A stretch of DNA of 50,144 nucleotides from Phlegmacium glaucopus (GCA_015039465.1 MU130567.1:323688-373831), one strand, 5' to 3'. Numbered from the stretch's first letter, positions 1 to 11,199 are shown. The notes: generated by a model from the sequence alone, not told the origin. Numbers and translations are program-made.

Positions 1-1558
1 ATATTCTACACCAGATAAACGTGCTTTAATTTTTGAGAGTCCAGCTCCACCAATAAAATCATAGATCCCAAACATATAGTGATAGGTAGATCCACCTAGT
101 AATGCAGCTGCAGTTCCTGTTGGTGCTACAATAATGAAGCGATGGGCCTCATTTCGAACTGAAAAAAAATCTGAAAGAGCTGCTATTACTCTTGATTTCC
201 CTGTTCCACCCATACCACCAAGATACATTTTTAACTGTTCTGGCTGTTGGCTTACAGCATGGTTTGCAATGATACGGAATGCTCTTTCCTGCTCTGTATT
301 TAAGCTAAACTTGGAAACAACTTCATCAATTTGTAGCTTGTTTTCACCTGCATTGAAACTTTTTTCCAGGTATGATTGATCAACAATTTTGACAATGTTT
401 GATGTTTCTGGTTCAGACTTATGTGTTTTATTTGGTTGATTTCCTGTTGTTGCTTGACTTGCTTTATTATTTGCATTTCTTTTATCATATACATTTTGCT
501 TCATTTTTTGAACTTGTTCTTCCCATTCACCTCCAGACAAAATAACACCTGGTTTAAATGGACCAGAATCAATTGAAGTACTTTTTTTTGCATTTGTCCA
601 GCCAATATTTTCCATAATCATGCGCATCATGCTTATATTTTTCAGACGAAGAGATTGATTTTTTCCATTAGCAGTAGGATCAAATGGAAGATCATCATAC
701 TCAATGTTAGGATCAGAAACAGTCTTGATATCACTTATTTCATCTACACCTTCTCCTTGTAGTGATTCCCAGCTTCCTATTAAAGATTTATCAATACCCT
801 TTTTAAGCTGTGCACGGTAGTCATCCCTTGCATCAAGACATTCATATTTAATATTAAAGTTTTTCATTAGCTTTTCTTGCTGGTTAGTGAATTCATGACT
901 GTTAAAACATTCATCCCAAGTTTCTAATTCATTGGATTTCAAGTCATGTCCTTTTCGCCAAGGTTTGAAAAGTGTCAGCATTGTTGAACAATAATAATTT
1001 CTATCACCTTGATCACAACGAGGAAGAGTAGCACCAATAAAGTTGGGGATACGCCTTTTATGATTTACAATAAAATGAGATGCATGAGAATCATGCAAAG
1101 GATGGTTTTGAGTAAATTTAAATATATTTTTACCAGATGATCTTGTCTCCTCACTATCTGGACTTTCATCTATAAGTGATTCAAAAGACAAATTACTTGT
1201 ATCTGCAGCTTCATTTTCAACAAGATCTGCATCAATATCATTTGCAGTATTTTCTGTTTTGTTTATTTTTAACTTTTTTTCTTTCATAGCATTGAACACA
1301 ATCATATTTAAGATCAAAGATTTTCAAGAGAAGGTCGAACTGGTAAATATAATCATATACAGGTGAAAGGCCTAAAATTTTTCCTTTCTTTCTTATAAGA
1401 GCTATTTTCTGAACTTCTGGAATGTCAGATGTCTCAAAATCCTTGCGTACTTCTGTAACAAATGACTGCCAGTAGAAAGGTACAAATGAATAGTTTGTAT
1501 AGTGATCTGGATTGCCTAAAAGATACATACAAATCATTGGAAGGCTGAGTTGTGGCAA
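1..1558 (-). pseudogene. Helitron helicase (PIF1-like) part, incomplete at window edge
   Basis: A short frame (1,558-1,238) restores the conserved Helitron segment MYLLGNPDHYT that is missing from the Rep frame. After a one-base shift near 1,270 the reading continues without a stop from about 1,257 to base 1. That open frame contains the Walker A motif GGMGGTGKS (near 192-222) followed by VAPTGTAAALLGG, which is diagnostic of PIF1-family helicases fused to Rep in Helitrons. Its product would unwind DNA during rolling-circle transposition. No stop is reached inside the window, so the helicase itself may be intact to the left. The frameshift relative to Rep makes a single fused protein impossible as sequenced. 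Confidence 0.8.
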
Positions 1559-1950
1559 TATGTTGGCAATCGACTTTTACAATTGGTCGATACAGCTGGC
1601 GCTGTCACAAAATACCTGGCCTTGCGGATACTGATAAATAACCACACACCATTGGTAATATTACAATCTCTTCATCTGCCCGTCATTTTCAATTCAATTG
1701 AATCTGCAGCTTGTTTGTCAGTGATAGACAGTATTTTCTGTTTTGTTTTTTTTAACTTTTTTTCTTTCATAGCATTGAACCCAATCATACAGACAAAGAT
1801 TCTCAAGAGAAGGTGAACGGTAAATATAATCATATACAGGTGAAAGGCCTAAAATTTTTCCTTTCTTTCTTATAAGAGCTATTTTCTGAACTTCTGGAAT
1901 GTCAGATGTCTCAAAATCTTTGCATGCAATTGTAACACCTGCATATAACC
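1238..1950. repeat. Diverged direct duplication (~200 bp) inside the Helitron
   Basis: Bases 1,249-1,445 and 1,730-1,925 are two copies of the same coding segment (the stretch ending in KKGKILGLSPVYDY). They differ by several substitutions and small indels. The left copy carries a one-base insertion in the A-rich stretch after the lysine run, shifting frame. The 285 bp between the copies hold the MYLLGNPDHYT segment on one side and unrelated sequence on the other. It may be a real template-switch duplication or a misassembly of two Helitron copies. Confidence 0.8.
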
Positions 1951-4267
1951 AGTAGAAAGGTACAGATGCATTGCTTGTCCAAACCTTAGACATTACTGGG
2001 ACTTCCGAACGCCTACGAATGCCGCAGCTGTCAGCTCCCATTTCTGCCTTTGCACTTAGTAGATTCACTACCTTTGTCATAATACGACGTGCCTTTTCCT
2101 GTGAAGGAAGTGATCCTCCAATCATTTCACTGCTTTTGTGGAAAATTGATTTAATTGAATCAAAAATAGTATGTGTTTTCAAAGTTGATTTTGTGATATA
2201 ATCAGAAACATACAAAACCACAGCTTTGATTGCTGTTCCTGAAGAGAGACTTGTTATGTCAGTATTACAGCGGTAAAGATATGTTACAATAGGAGTAAAT
2301 GTATTAATCCATGGTTCACTCTTCTTGAGATGTATTGCACCAGTATCATCAACAGATGATTCTTTAATGATAGGTCTTGGAAAACGGGCTTTACACCGAT
2401 TCCACTTATTATCCCTGCAGCCAGCAAATGCTTTATTCTTCCGGCGGGTGCCATCCTTTTTCTGGCCTTTTTCACAACTGTGTACATTTGATTTTAATAT
2501 CAAATCATCAACAACATTTTTGAATTTCTGCCACCAAGTGAAGCTTTGTAAACAGACCTTGCAATTCTCATCATCTGTTTCATGTTCATGTGTTTGTCTA
2601 CACCTTGATGGAGGTAATTCAGGAATAGTTTGAGTAGGATCACAATATTCTTCAAGTTTTGAATCTTCTGAGACTTTTTTAACAACCTCTTCCTGGCTTC
2701 CAGTTTGAAAATCACCTGTATGACAACTTTCAAGGTAATCAATTACCTTTTTCTGCCATTTAGAATCATTATCAAGAATCTTGCTTCTCATTTCTTTTGG
2801 ATTTAGACATCCTTTAATCCAAATCAACATATGCAAATGCAAAGTTAGACGACCTTGCTGCTCAACAGTGCCATAATATGCCTCAGTTTCTCCATACAGA
2901 CCACAGTGGTTAGCATCAACCCCCAGCACATCTGAAATAAAGCTTTCAACAATGAAATGGAAGAAACGAGCACCTGCAACAGGATTTCTGCAGACCAATC
3001 TTACCCTTTGGTCATAAGGTAGAAGATCAGGTTTAAATTCCTCTTTTGTATCTGCAAAGTAAATACAAATTGGGTGTTGAATATCAGCTGGTGATAATGT
3101 AATATACCAAGATGGTGCACCAATATAGTTGATCAAAGACCAGATTTCATTACGCATATATTTTTTGCTTGTTGTTGAACCATGCATTTTACCAGCAATG
3201 TGATCAAGATCTTTGATTACATGGAAACATGCCTTTTCTGCATCTGATTCTGGCTGAACATGCTCACCATTTTCCAACTTTTTTACTAAGTCACTCAAAA
3301 CATCTTGATTCAAGTTTAATAAGCACTGAGTAATATCTCCAAATCGGCGTTGATCAACCAATAACAAACTTTGTGTTGTACTTGCTTTTATCTGCTCATG
3401 ACTGAAAGCCACAAATGGGAAATTTATATCAACCTGGAATCTTTTATCATGATACATCAATAAATGTTGTTTATGAGCTTTGTCTGAAAGGTTTGTAGAT
3501 CCAATTCCTCCCAATCCATAGGGAAATAACCAAGGAAACATCTGTGGATATAGTTGTGGATTATTCCACATTGACTCAAATTTATCACTATGCCCAATGG
3601 CAAGCATTTTACCTCCACTATTTAAATGTCGAATAGCCATTGCTTTGATTTTGTTTGTTGACATAGTGTTCAATGCTTCACCAGTGAGACCATGTACTGA
3701 GAAAGGACAATCTCCTTCTTCTGCTCCATCATCAATATCATTATCAAAAACACTAGTTCCTTCCACTACCTTATTAGTTAATGCTTCACGATATTCAATT
3801 GAAACAGGAGGTGAATCTTCACTATATTGATTCAAATTATCAATAGATATTTCAATGTCAGCATAGTCAGAGTGATTCAATTTTAGCCACTTCAAAGCCT
3901 TTGCAACATAGTTTCTACGTACAAGAAATGGTGTTCGGTTCAAATCCTCTTGTGTGGGCTTACAAGGGCCTGTAAATAAAATGGCTAGAACATCATCCAT
4001 GTCTTCACATGGTGGTGGGAGAATGTTGTAAATTTTAGGAATAGGTGATTCAAATGCAATAATATTTGCTTTCATTTTCCGCATTCCAGATGCAACTTTG
4101 ACATATGAACAAGTGTGACGTACTTTTGCAATAAGAAGCTTTTCAACAAAGCGAAGAGATTTTAATTCTTCTGGTACTTTTCCCAACCACAGTCCATTTG
4201 CAAGTGCAAGGCGTGGTACTTTGCCTTTCCGTATAGTACTTTGACAGTTGTCACATACATGACTACA
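1718..4267 (-). pseudogene. Helitron Rep (HUH endonuclease) domain
   Basis: Open frame of more than 820 codons with the Helitron_like_N/Rep region. The sequence GLYGETEAYYGTVEQQG is followed by HLHMLIWIKG, which gives the HUH metal site near 2,820-2,850. Further on, YVSDYITKS near 2,190-2,215 supplies the catalytic two-tyrosine motif. Rep nicks and rejoins single strands during rolling-circle transposition. The first 27 codons after the upstream TAA are in the same frame, so the N terminus is set by a nonsense codon, not by a real start. The 3' end reads into a duplicated segment and stops at 1,718, where an intact element would continue into the helicase. Confidence 0.85.
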
Positions 4268-5568
4268 TTAATAATCTAGTACAGGACCTGTATACTCATG
4301 TGCAGGAGAGCCTTCTTCTTTTTGCTCAATCCGTGTAACACCTGATGAGGACAGAACATGAAGGAGATTTTTGATAGTTTTCAAACGACTCATATTTCTC
4401 AATGGTTTGAGCTCACCACATACAGCACATCCTGCCTCTTCAAAATTTTTAGGTAGCATTTTATTGCAAGCACTTGAAAGGATTGTGTGAGCAAGATTGT
4501 CATCCATAATATCTGGTGGGAATTCTGTAATCAACTCAGCTTCATGTTTACTGTGAGTTTTTGGCATTTTAGGACCTAACATTGACTTCTTTTGGATCTT
4601 TCCTTCTCTTAATTTATTTCGAGACTTCACCAACCTATCATAAGCCATCTGTGCAGCATTTTTCTTGGGAGAAAATATAGTTAAATGTGTTGAACACACA
4701 AGACAGGAATGGTTTTCAGTGCATGCTCTGAGTTGAGCAGCATTGCAGCGTGAGCCACCAAATATTCCATGCATGGAGGCAATTTTCCTTGCTTTTGTTA
4801 CTGGTAGAATTTCAAAAAGAGAAGCTATTGGGATATTGACATGAATATATTCACCTTCTGGATAAGACAAAACCCCAACATCATTAACATGGTCTACATA
4901 TTGAAATTCACCAGAAGGATCAATTTTTGACTTGTCAGTACTAAAGTATGGTTGAAGAAATTCATAAGAAGTTATACCAAGATAGGCTCCTCCATATGGA
5001 CTTTTTTTTATTGGGAGTTTGGGTGCCTTACTTTTGCCCTGTGCATTGGCTACTGAAAAATTGGCTGATGAATGAAATTTCCTGCTATTTTTAAATTGTC
5101 TCAATGACTGTGATTTGTAGTATTTTTTAGGAAAGAGATAGGAAAAAAAATTGTATATCACAATTGGTGGACATATATCAGAGGTATACCTCACAAGCTT
5201 CATGACCATAGCAATGAAATCATGTTTGCGACAAGTATTGCAGCAAAGAAACAAATGCACAATCTGGACAATCATTTTTCTTTTAAATGAAGTAACAACA
5301 TGCCATTCTATTAGTAGGTTGAGCATCTGAATTACCATACAATTCAGAAAGGGTTGGTAGAAGTCATGAAGTTGTTGAAAGTTCAAATAGACTTCTGGAG
5401 TGCAATTTAGATGTACAGATATGTAGAGGAGTTCATAACAAGACAAAATAGAGTACTGGACATAGACAGATGGACAGGAACACATTTCATAGGAAAGTGC
5501 AGGTATACAAATACTTTGATCATTGGTCAAAGCAGGACTCAAACAGTCCTCCCAGGTGCATTTTAGAT
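4268..5568 (-). pseudogene. Helitron N-terminal module (zinc-binding region before Rep)
   Basis: Open frame of about 430 codons that ends in TAA at 4,268-4,270. It continues in the same frame on the other side of the stop (CSHVCDNCQ...), so the stop is most simply a nonsense mutation inside one longer Helitron polypeptide. The C-terminal half (about 4,270-5,050) has regularly spaced cysteines (CTENHSCLVCSTH, CAVCGEL, then CDNC beyond the stop), as expected of the zinc-binding segment that precedes Rep in Helitrons. The N-terminal 180 codons are hydrophobic and cysteine-rich and I do not recognise them. An acceptor at 5,569 (CACATAG) joins this frame to the exon array upstream. Confidence 0.75.
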
Positions 5569-6535
5569 CTATGTGAATGTATGATGTAGAGTCAGTAACA
5601 CACATTGAAAAATGAATAGACAGCATACCATAAGTTCTGATGCTCAAAGATGTGAGTATGACATCCAAGACTAAGCAGCAATCAAAGAACTCATCAGCAA
5701 CATCAATGAAAAATAGAATATAAAGACATACATTCCTGATCCACATGACTATTAATCCCAACTGAATCCAAGGGCATGCACATGGCATCCAAGACTAAAC
5801 AAGAATCAAAAAAGAGCTCATCAGCAACATCAATGGAAAATAGAATATAAGACATACATTCCAGGCCTATGACATAGAGTTGGTAACACACATAGAAGAT
5901 TGAATAAAAAAACATACCATTAGTTCCAATACTCATCTCCACTGAATCCAAAAGCATGCATATCACATCCGAGACTAAGTAAGAATCAAATGAGCTCATC
6001 AGCAACATCAATGGAAGATAGAATACAAGACATACATTCCAGATCTATGCAAATGTAGAGTCAGTTATGTACATAGAAAATTGAATAAAAAAACATACCA
6101 TTAGTTCCGATATTCATCTCAAGTGAATCTGAAAGCATGTGCATCACATCGGAGACTAGGTAGGAATCAAACAAGCTCATCAGCAATAGAATACAAGACA
6201 TACGTTCCAGATCTACACACAAATGTAGAGTCAGTAACACACTAGAAAATTGAATAAAAAAACATACCATTTGTTCCAATGCTCGTCTCCACTGAATCCG
6301 AAGGCATGCACATCGCATCTGAGACTAAGTAAGAATCAAACAAGGGCTCAAATACGAGACATACATTCCAGATCTAAGCAGATGTACAAGTCGGTAACAC
6401 ACATAGAAAATTGAATAAAAAAACATACTATTAGTTCCCATCTTCCTCTCAGCTGAATCCGAAGGCAGAGGCAGTGCATCTGAGACTAAGTAAGAATCAA
6501 TGGGACTCATCAACAACATCAATACAGAACTTACT
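5569..6535. repeat. Tandem repeat array, unit 161-181 bp
   Basis: About six imperfect units. The landmark TGAATAAAAAAACATAC recurs at 5,901, 6,082, 6,251 and 6,412, with diverged units on the left. Each unit contains one 57-nt exon-like block, an intron-like block, a 9-nt block (ATTCCAGAT on the plus strand) and a second intron-like block. Length variation lies almost wholly in the intron-like blocks, while the exon-like blocks stay 57 and 9 nt. Confidence 0.9.
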
Positions 6536-6752
6536 GCTGAATCTAGGGTTTGGCCAAGTTAAATGAGATGGGAATGACACCCCAGGAATGGTAACCGCAT
6601 CTGAGACTGAGGAGGCTTGAAAATTTTGTCAGTAGCGTAAGTGAAAAGCAAATAGCATACGTACTGCCAGTCCCAAGACACAGCACAATCGGGAATATAG
6701 CTGACACAACCGGGAGAACAATTGGGAGAAAAGGAGTATTTGGGACCAGCAT
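5569..6752 (-). CDS. Hydrophobic leader plus tandem 57-nt exon / 9-nt microexon array
   Basis: Proposed 5' exons read right to left. Exon 1 (6,752-6,665) encodes MLVPNTPFLPIVLPVVSA plus further hydrophobic residues, a signal-anchor-like leader ending in phase 1. Exon 2 (6,606-6,535, 72 nt) follows. Then come 57-nt exons at 6,485-6,429, 6,324-6,268, 6,155-6,099 and 5,974-5,918, a fused 63-nt exon at 5,794-5,732, and a 42-nt exon at 5,670-5,629. Between the 57-nt exons sit 9-nt microexons at 6,373-6,365, 6,212-6,204, 6,044-6,036 and 5,866-5,858. All lengths keep phase 1. Introns begin GTATGT and end in TAG. The repeat reads roughly SDAMCMPSDSVETSIGTN then DLE. The last exon would join the Helitron frame at 5,568. 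Family unknown; splicing is inferred, not shown. Confidence 0.6.
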
Positions 6753-7184
6753 GGCAACGCGATAGCTGAGTGTTGATAGAGGATGTCGAAAAGACGATGA
6801 AAGAGGGGAATTGAGTGGGTGTACAACCGCGCTTTGTATTTATTTGGCTTGTGGCAATAATCTTGTTCGTTCACTAGACAGTCTCGATCGGTATCCATCA
6901 ATTACCTCCAGTGCTTATGTACCGTTCATGCCCAATACGCAGGTATATACCACATGACGGGTGGGCAAAAAGTGTACTCTAGCCAATTGGTGCCTGTCGT
7001 TATGGATCTAGAACATCAGTGGAGTAGGTATAGCGCAACAGCTTGAGTGATGCAGCATAGAGGTTCAAATGAAAATTTGGGCATGCCAGGTAAGTATCTT
7101 GGTACTCTGAATGCCTCTTTCTCATTATCCATTGATATTTAGGCATCTCATTCTGTTTCGGCTCTGTCATATGACCTGATTTCA
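6753..7184. other. Intergenic, between divergent genes
   Basis: About 430 bp between the minus-strand leader exon and the plus-strand gene at 7,185. Small open frames are present on both strands but none resembles a protein I know. A shared promoter for the two divergent genes would have to lie here; I see no clear TATA box in a useful position. Confidence 0.4.
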
Positions 7185-7880
7185 ATGATTCATGCGGCAA
7201 CTGTTGGTCCGTCTCAGGCAGCGCCTCTGCTGTACAGACGCAGACAGGCGCAAGTAGATGTGGCACTTGTTTCTCCACCACTATCTTATCAAAGGCCGGC
7301 CGTTGCAACACCCAAGGCCCTTGTTACTCGCAAGGCTGATCCTCATATTGCCACGAATTCTCCTGTAACTCCAAAGACACGATCATCGACTAGATGTGCC
7401 CTTCGAGACTCTCCAGACAACCCATTCCTTGCCACTCTTGAAAAACACATCGACGACACTCCTAGCCCAAGTGATAGCAGCGCAAATCCTAGTCGACATA
7501 GCCCATTAAAAGAGAGGCCCACAATTGCTTACATATTGTATGTTTTCCCCTTTCTTCGTGTATATATATATTGACTGTCTTTTCACAGTCGTGGTGTTCG
7601 ACGCGAATGCAAGAATCCATTGTATAACTATGCTCAGGACCGGCCGTTTTCCCCTCCCCCGGAATCTCAACTTCCTATCGATCATCCAGATTATTCCCCT
7701 GCTATTCATTGCACTCCTAAACGCCTTTTTGCCAATGCTCTTCCTCTCTGTTACTTCTCGTTCCAATCTGAGACTCCACCTCAATTTTATCCACCAGGAC
7801 GAAGTCAATCATGTTGCCTCACTTTTCTCATTATCTACACAGCAATCAACCTCCTTCTGAGGACGAATCTCGCGAAATAA
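7185..7880 (+). CDS. Uncharacterised agaric protein with AYIFRGVRRE-type motif
   Basis: Two exons, 7,185-7,537 and 7,589-7,880, joined by a 51-nt intron (GTATGT...CACAG). Splicing preserves the frame and gives about 214 residues. The protein is serine/proline-rich and basic. Its centre has SPLKERPTIAYIFRGVRRE and then SQLPIDHPDYSP, the pattern of a family I know as multicopy and unannotated in agaric genomes. Function is unknown. The start at 7,185 is the first ATG in the frame; an upstream exon is possible. Its last 70 bases overlap the start of the F-box frame at 7,811 in another reading frame, so one of the two gene ends is probably wrong or decayed. Confidence 0.5.
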
Positions 7881-8420
7881 AAGCATTCAGAATCAATCCT
7901 TTGAAAGAAATTTCAGTGGTAGATGCAGAGATCGAGCGAATCAAAACTATCTTGGACTCCCTCAAACGAAAACGGGCCAACATCCAAAAATTGATTGACG
8001 ATTGCAATACTGTCCTTGCTCCTGTTCATCATCTATCGATGGATATCTTGGGCGTAATATTCATCGATTGCCTTGCCACGCATCGGAATCCAGTTATAGA
8101 CCCTTCAGAGGCTCCCATTCTTCTCACTCATATCTGTCGTGATTGGAGATCAATCGCATTGTCAATCCCTCGACTATGGTCCAAGATGTATATCCCTCTC
8201 TTGCAGGCAGCCACACACCGGCGGTATGAGACCTTATCGTCTATCCAGGGTCGGAGGGAAGCACATTATGAAGAGACGCAGAGGTGGGTTGAGACTCTCT
8301 GGTGCCTGTCCTTTGTCAATCGTGATCATGCCAGCTAGACACGGCTACCAACTATTGGATGCCATTATACAATCATCTCGACGTTGGCGATTCCACCATT
8401 CTCAGCCTCAGGACTCGTAA
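7811..8420 (+). pseudogene. F-box protein gene, truncated and frameshifted
   Basis: Starts MLPHFSHYLHSNQPPSEDES. A charged helix follows (EIERIKTILDSLKRKRANIQ), then an F-box segment with VLAPVHHLSMDILGVIF and APILLTHICRDWRSIAL. This is the usual order in agaric F-box proteins, which recruit substrates to SCF ubiquitin ligases through Skp1. The frame is lost near 8,285. The expected continuation LSGACPLSIVI and LLDAIIQSSRRWR is found in another frame and stops at 8,420. The protein normally continues for several hundred residues of leucine-rich sequence, none of which follows. So this is a 5' fragment with at least one indel. Confidence 0.7.
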
Positions 8421-8627
8421 TCAGTTTCTATAATATTTATTCCATTTCATACTTATTAGTGGTAGATAAACATTCATTCATTCATTCATCTTGATGTATA
8501 CCGCTCGTGTCAAATAGGTCCTGAAGCATACTACGAAACAGTTTGTATTTGAAGAGAATAAATGTATCGTTCAATTACATTGTCCAAATTACAGCAGCTG
8601 CCAGAACAGCAAAGGAAGGGTCTTCAG

Positions 8628-11199
8628 TCACCCTCCGAAGTGTCGAGGGTAGCCATGGAACAGAACAAATTGGACATTTAACGACAGCACCTTCCTTCCA
8701 TCTCCAACAAATGAACTAACTGTGTGCGCGATGGTAACAAGTGAGTTTCCTGGGAGGTCCTTTGGGGTACCTTCAAATTCGAATTGCGGAAGATGTCTGA
8801 GTTCATCAAAATCTTCCTTTCGGAAGGAAAAAGACGATCCACGAAGATCGTATATAGGGACTTGGGAAAGGTATAAGAAAATGAAAAACAGATAGCAAGA
8901 GTGCTTACCGTTTTCTCCAAATGACAAAAATCCAGGGAACGGCTTGGAGTACCACCCAGCAGAAGTAACAGGAATGGCTTGTTTTACAAAAAATTTGTTC
9001 TTGGCTGGAGTACCAGGCTCACCTAGGACGAAACATGAGAGAAATGATGTAAGTCAATACATGGATACGCACTTTGACTAGCAATATCTGAAGTCCCACC
9101 ATCCTTTCGGGTGCTGAAAGTAAGATAGCTTGAATTGTAAATGGGGCCATGTATCGCCTGGGACCCGAGCTTGAGACCAATGTATGATATGTACCTTTCA
9201 TATTCTACAAGAATTGGAATAACACTGATGCACTTTGAATCAGCGGCACCTTCACGAGTGGATGGCTTCGGTATGATGAGATTGCAAGAGACTACGCCCC
9301 CGGTCAACAAGGAGACGGCAAGGTTTTTCTGTCCCGAGATAGTAAGGCCTTTGTATCGGTTCTCGACAGCATTCAGATCCGCGCGTGCGAAGTTGACAAA
9401 GGGGCCAAATTGTGTGAAGTTTACGGCAGCCTTGATGGTTCTATATAATCAATTTAGAATATGGTAAATAGTTGAGAAGGGACAAGGATTGCGTACTTTG
9501 CTATACCTCCCTCAAGACATTCATATAAGGCGTCGGAGGCCAACATATAACTGTCATTGTATTGGACCTTATCAGAATAGGGAAGGAGCTCAAAGGCGCT
9601 GAGACAAAAAAAAAGCATTAAAAAATGTCCGGAAAAGCGAATGGAGACATACGGCAGCGGTTCAGGGTCTTTGGAGCTTTTGGTTGCCTCGGGATTCTTT
9701 CTGCACAATAAAAATGGTTAAAACTGAAATTATCAAAGCAAAATGAGTTCCTTACGGAGGCCCAGACCGCCCAGCTTCTTCAATATCCCAAGTCGGGCTC
9801 TTCAACCTCGCTGATTTCGACTTGATAGTTTTGGAGGAAGGCTTATCTTGTTTTGGAGTACTAGTTTATTTTAGATCCGTAGAGACAAAAATCAGACCAT
9901 ACAACGCACCTGTTTTCAATCTTAGTAGATTTGTGTGAACTTCGTGAAGCACTGTGGAGAAGGTAACGGGGAAGTTCAGCTTCATTTGAATCATTGCTTC
10001 CTTCATCACCCTCAGAGTCAGGGCTAAATGTGAAGTGTTGAGTCACAAAAAGTGAGGAGCCTTGGGGAAAGACTTACTCAGTGCGAAACTTGGGGGCCTT
10101 TCGTGGAGGGGTAGTTAATGGTAGCTCAGAATGTTCTTCTATGGATGTCTTTTTATTTGTCTTCTTTTGGAACAGCGGCGTGCTATTAAATGCGTGATAT
10201 TAAAGATTATGTCAACCACAATATCACCGAGATCCGACTCACATTTTTTCAGGTTCGGAATCATCAGAGACAACGCTGACCATATCAGGGTGAGATGGCC
10301 TAGTGGCTTTGGCCAAGGGTTTCCTTGAGAAGAGAGTGTTTGAGCGTTAATTTCAAGAAAATTATGGATGATATGCTTATGGCTTTTTTACTGTTGGCGT
10401 CAGCTCACAATCCTCTTCCCCAGAAGCAGCTGCAGGCGAGGTATTTGTTTGTTGTTCCTTTCGTTTGCGAGAGGTGTCGGCCATATAAACAGCTTTCGCG
10501 AAAGGCTTACGACTACAGTCAGAAAATGAGAAGAGTTGAAATTGATAAGTAGTAGAAGGTAATATACCTCCTCTTCTCTTTTGCAATGTTCAGTGGGGAC
10601 TCTAGGTCAATATGATCACCCTTTGAGTCACCAGGGGAATCAGGCCTGGAAAATATATGTTGTTATTATAAGTAGATACAGGAAAAGAAGATGTGACCTA
10701 CTTGATTGAACCGAAGCTAAGACGCTTAACAATTGAATGGGTTGACTTGGTAGGAGAGCTGTAAAGAATTTACAACATCAGAAAATAAAAGTTGAAAGAG
10801 ATTCAAAAAAACAAACGTTATGGATACCGGTGGCAAGGCATTGTAGTCGACAGAGCCGGGGACATTTTTCCTGGCCTTCTTTTGAGGAGGAGGGGTTATT
10901 TCACTGAGATGAAGAGTAAGTCAAGCTTGAGTCATTGACTAGCTGGAAACAACCTACGCAACACTTGAATTGCCGTCGCTAGGTGAGGCGGCCATCCGTT
11001 TTTTAGAAGCAGACTGGTTGACGGAACTTGGAGCATTTTTCTTTGCTCTTTTTTGAGGAGGAGGAGGGGATACGATTTCGCTGAGGTAAAGGGGTAAGCC
11101 AAAATAAATGATAATTGGGCTGGAAAAGACATACACAACACTTGAATCATCATCGCTAGGTGACGAGCGAAGGGACTTGGGAGCACGTTTATGAGGCAT
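8628..11199 (-). CDS. Many-exon gene: disordered repeat-bearing N half, unknown C-terminal domain
   Basis: About 16 short exons starting MPHKRAPKSLRSSPSDDDSS at 11,199. The first exons are 11,199-11,135, 11,080-10,958, 10,903-10,817, 10,758-10,702, 10,645-10,568 and one from 10,512. They keep phase and encode a repeated module (SSV-x-EI-x-PPPQK-basic-KN). The N half is rich in S, P, K and acidic patches, suggesting a disordered nuclear protein. The C-terminal part, from about 9,600, is a compact domain containing FELLPYSDKVQYNDSYML, NFTQFGPFVNFARADLNAVE and SFVGDGRKVLSLNVQFVLFHG; I do not know its function. It ends with TGA at 8,628. One splice site near 10,330-10,400 remains ambiguous. No clear in-frame stop was met. 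Confidence 0.65.

Larger units (their letters stand above)
1..5568 (-). mobile_element. Decayed autonomous Helitron (Rep/helicase), left part off window
   Basis: Rolling-circle DNA transposon read right to left. In order it carries a cysteine-containing N-terminal module (5,568-4,271), an HUH replication-initiator domain (about 4,180-1,950) and a PIF1-like helicase (about 1,260 to the left edge, incomplete). The hallmark motifs are visible: the HUH-type HLHMLIW, the two-tyrosine YVSDYITK, and the helicase Walker A GGMGGTGKS. The frame is broken by a TAA at 4,268-4,270 and by a duplicated and shifted segment at 1,238-1,950, so it is unlikely to be active. Neither the 5' TC nor the 3' hairpin/CTRR terminus was identified; the 3' end should lie beyond base 1. 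Confidence 0.9.

Noticed and set aside
134..379. Plus-strand open frames over the Helitron and the NLR
   Set aside because: They are antisense shadows of the conserved minus-strand frames, with no features of their own.
5569..6535. Treating the 161-181 bp array as a plain noncoding minisatellite
   Set aside because: Exon-like blocks keep exact lengths and phase while the intervening blocks vary, and every unit has matched GTATGT and TAG sites. The noncoding reading is kept only as the null hypothesis.
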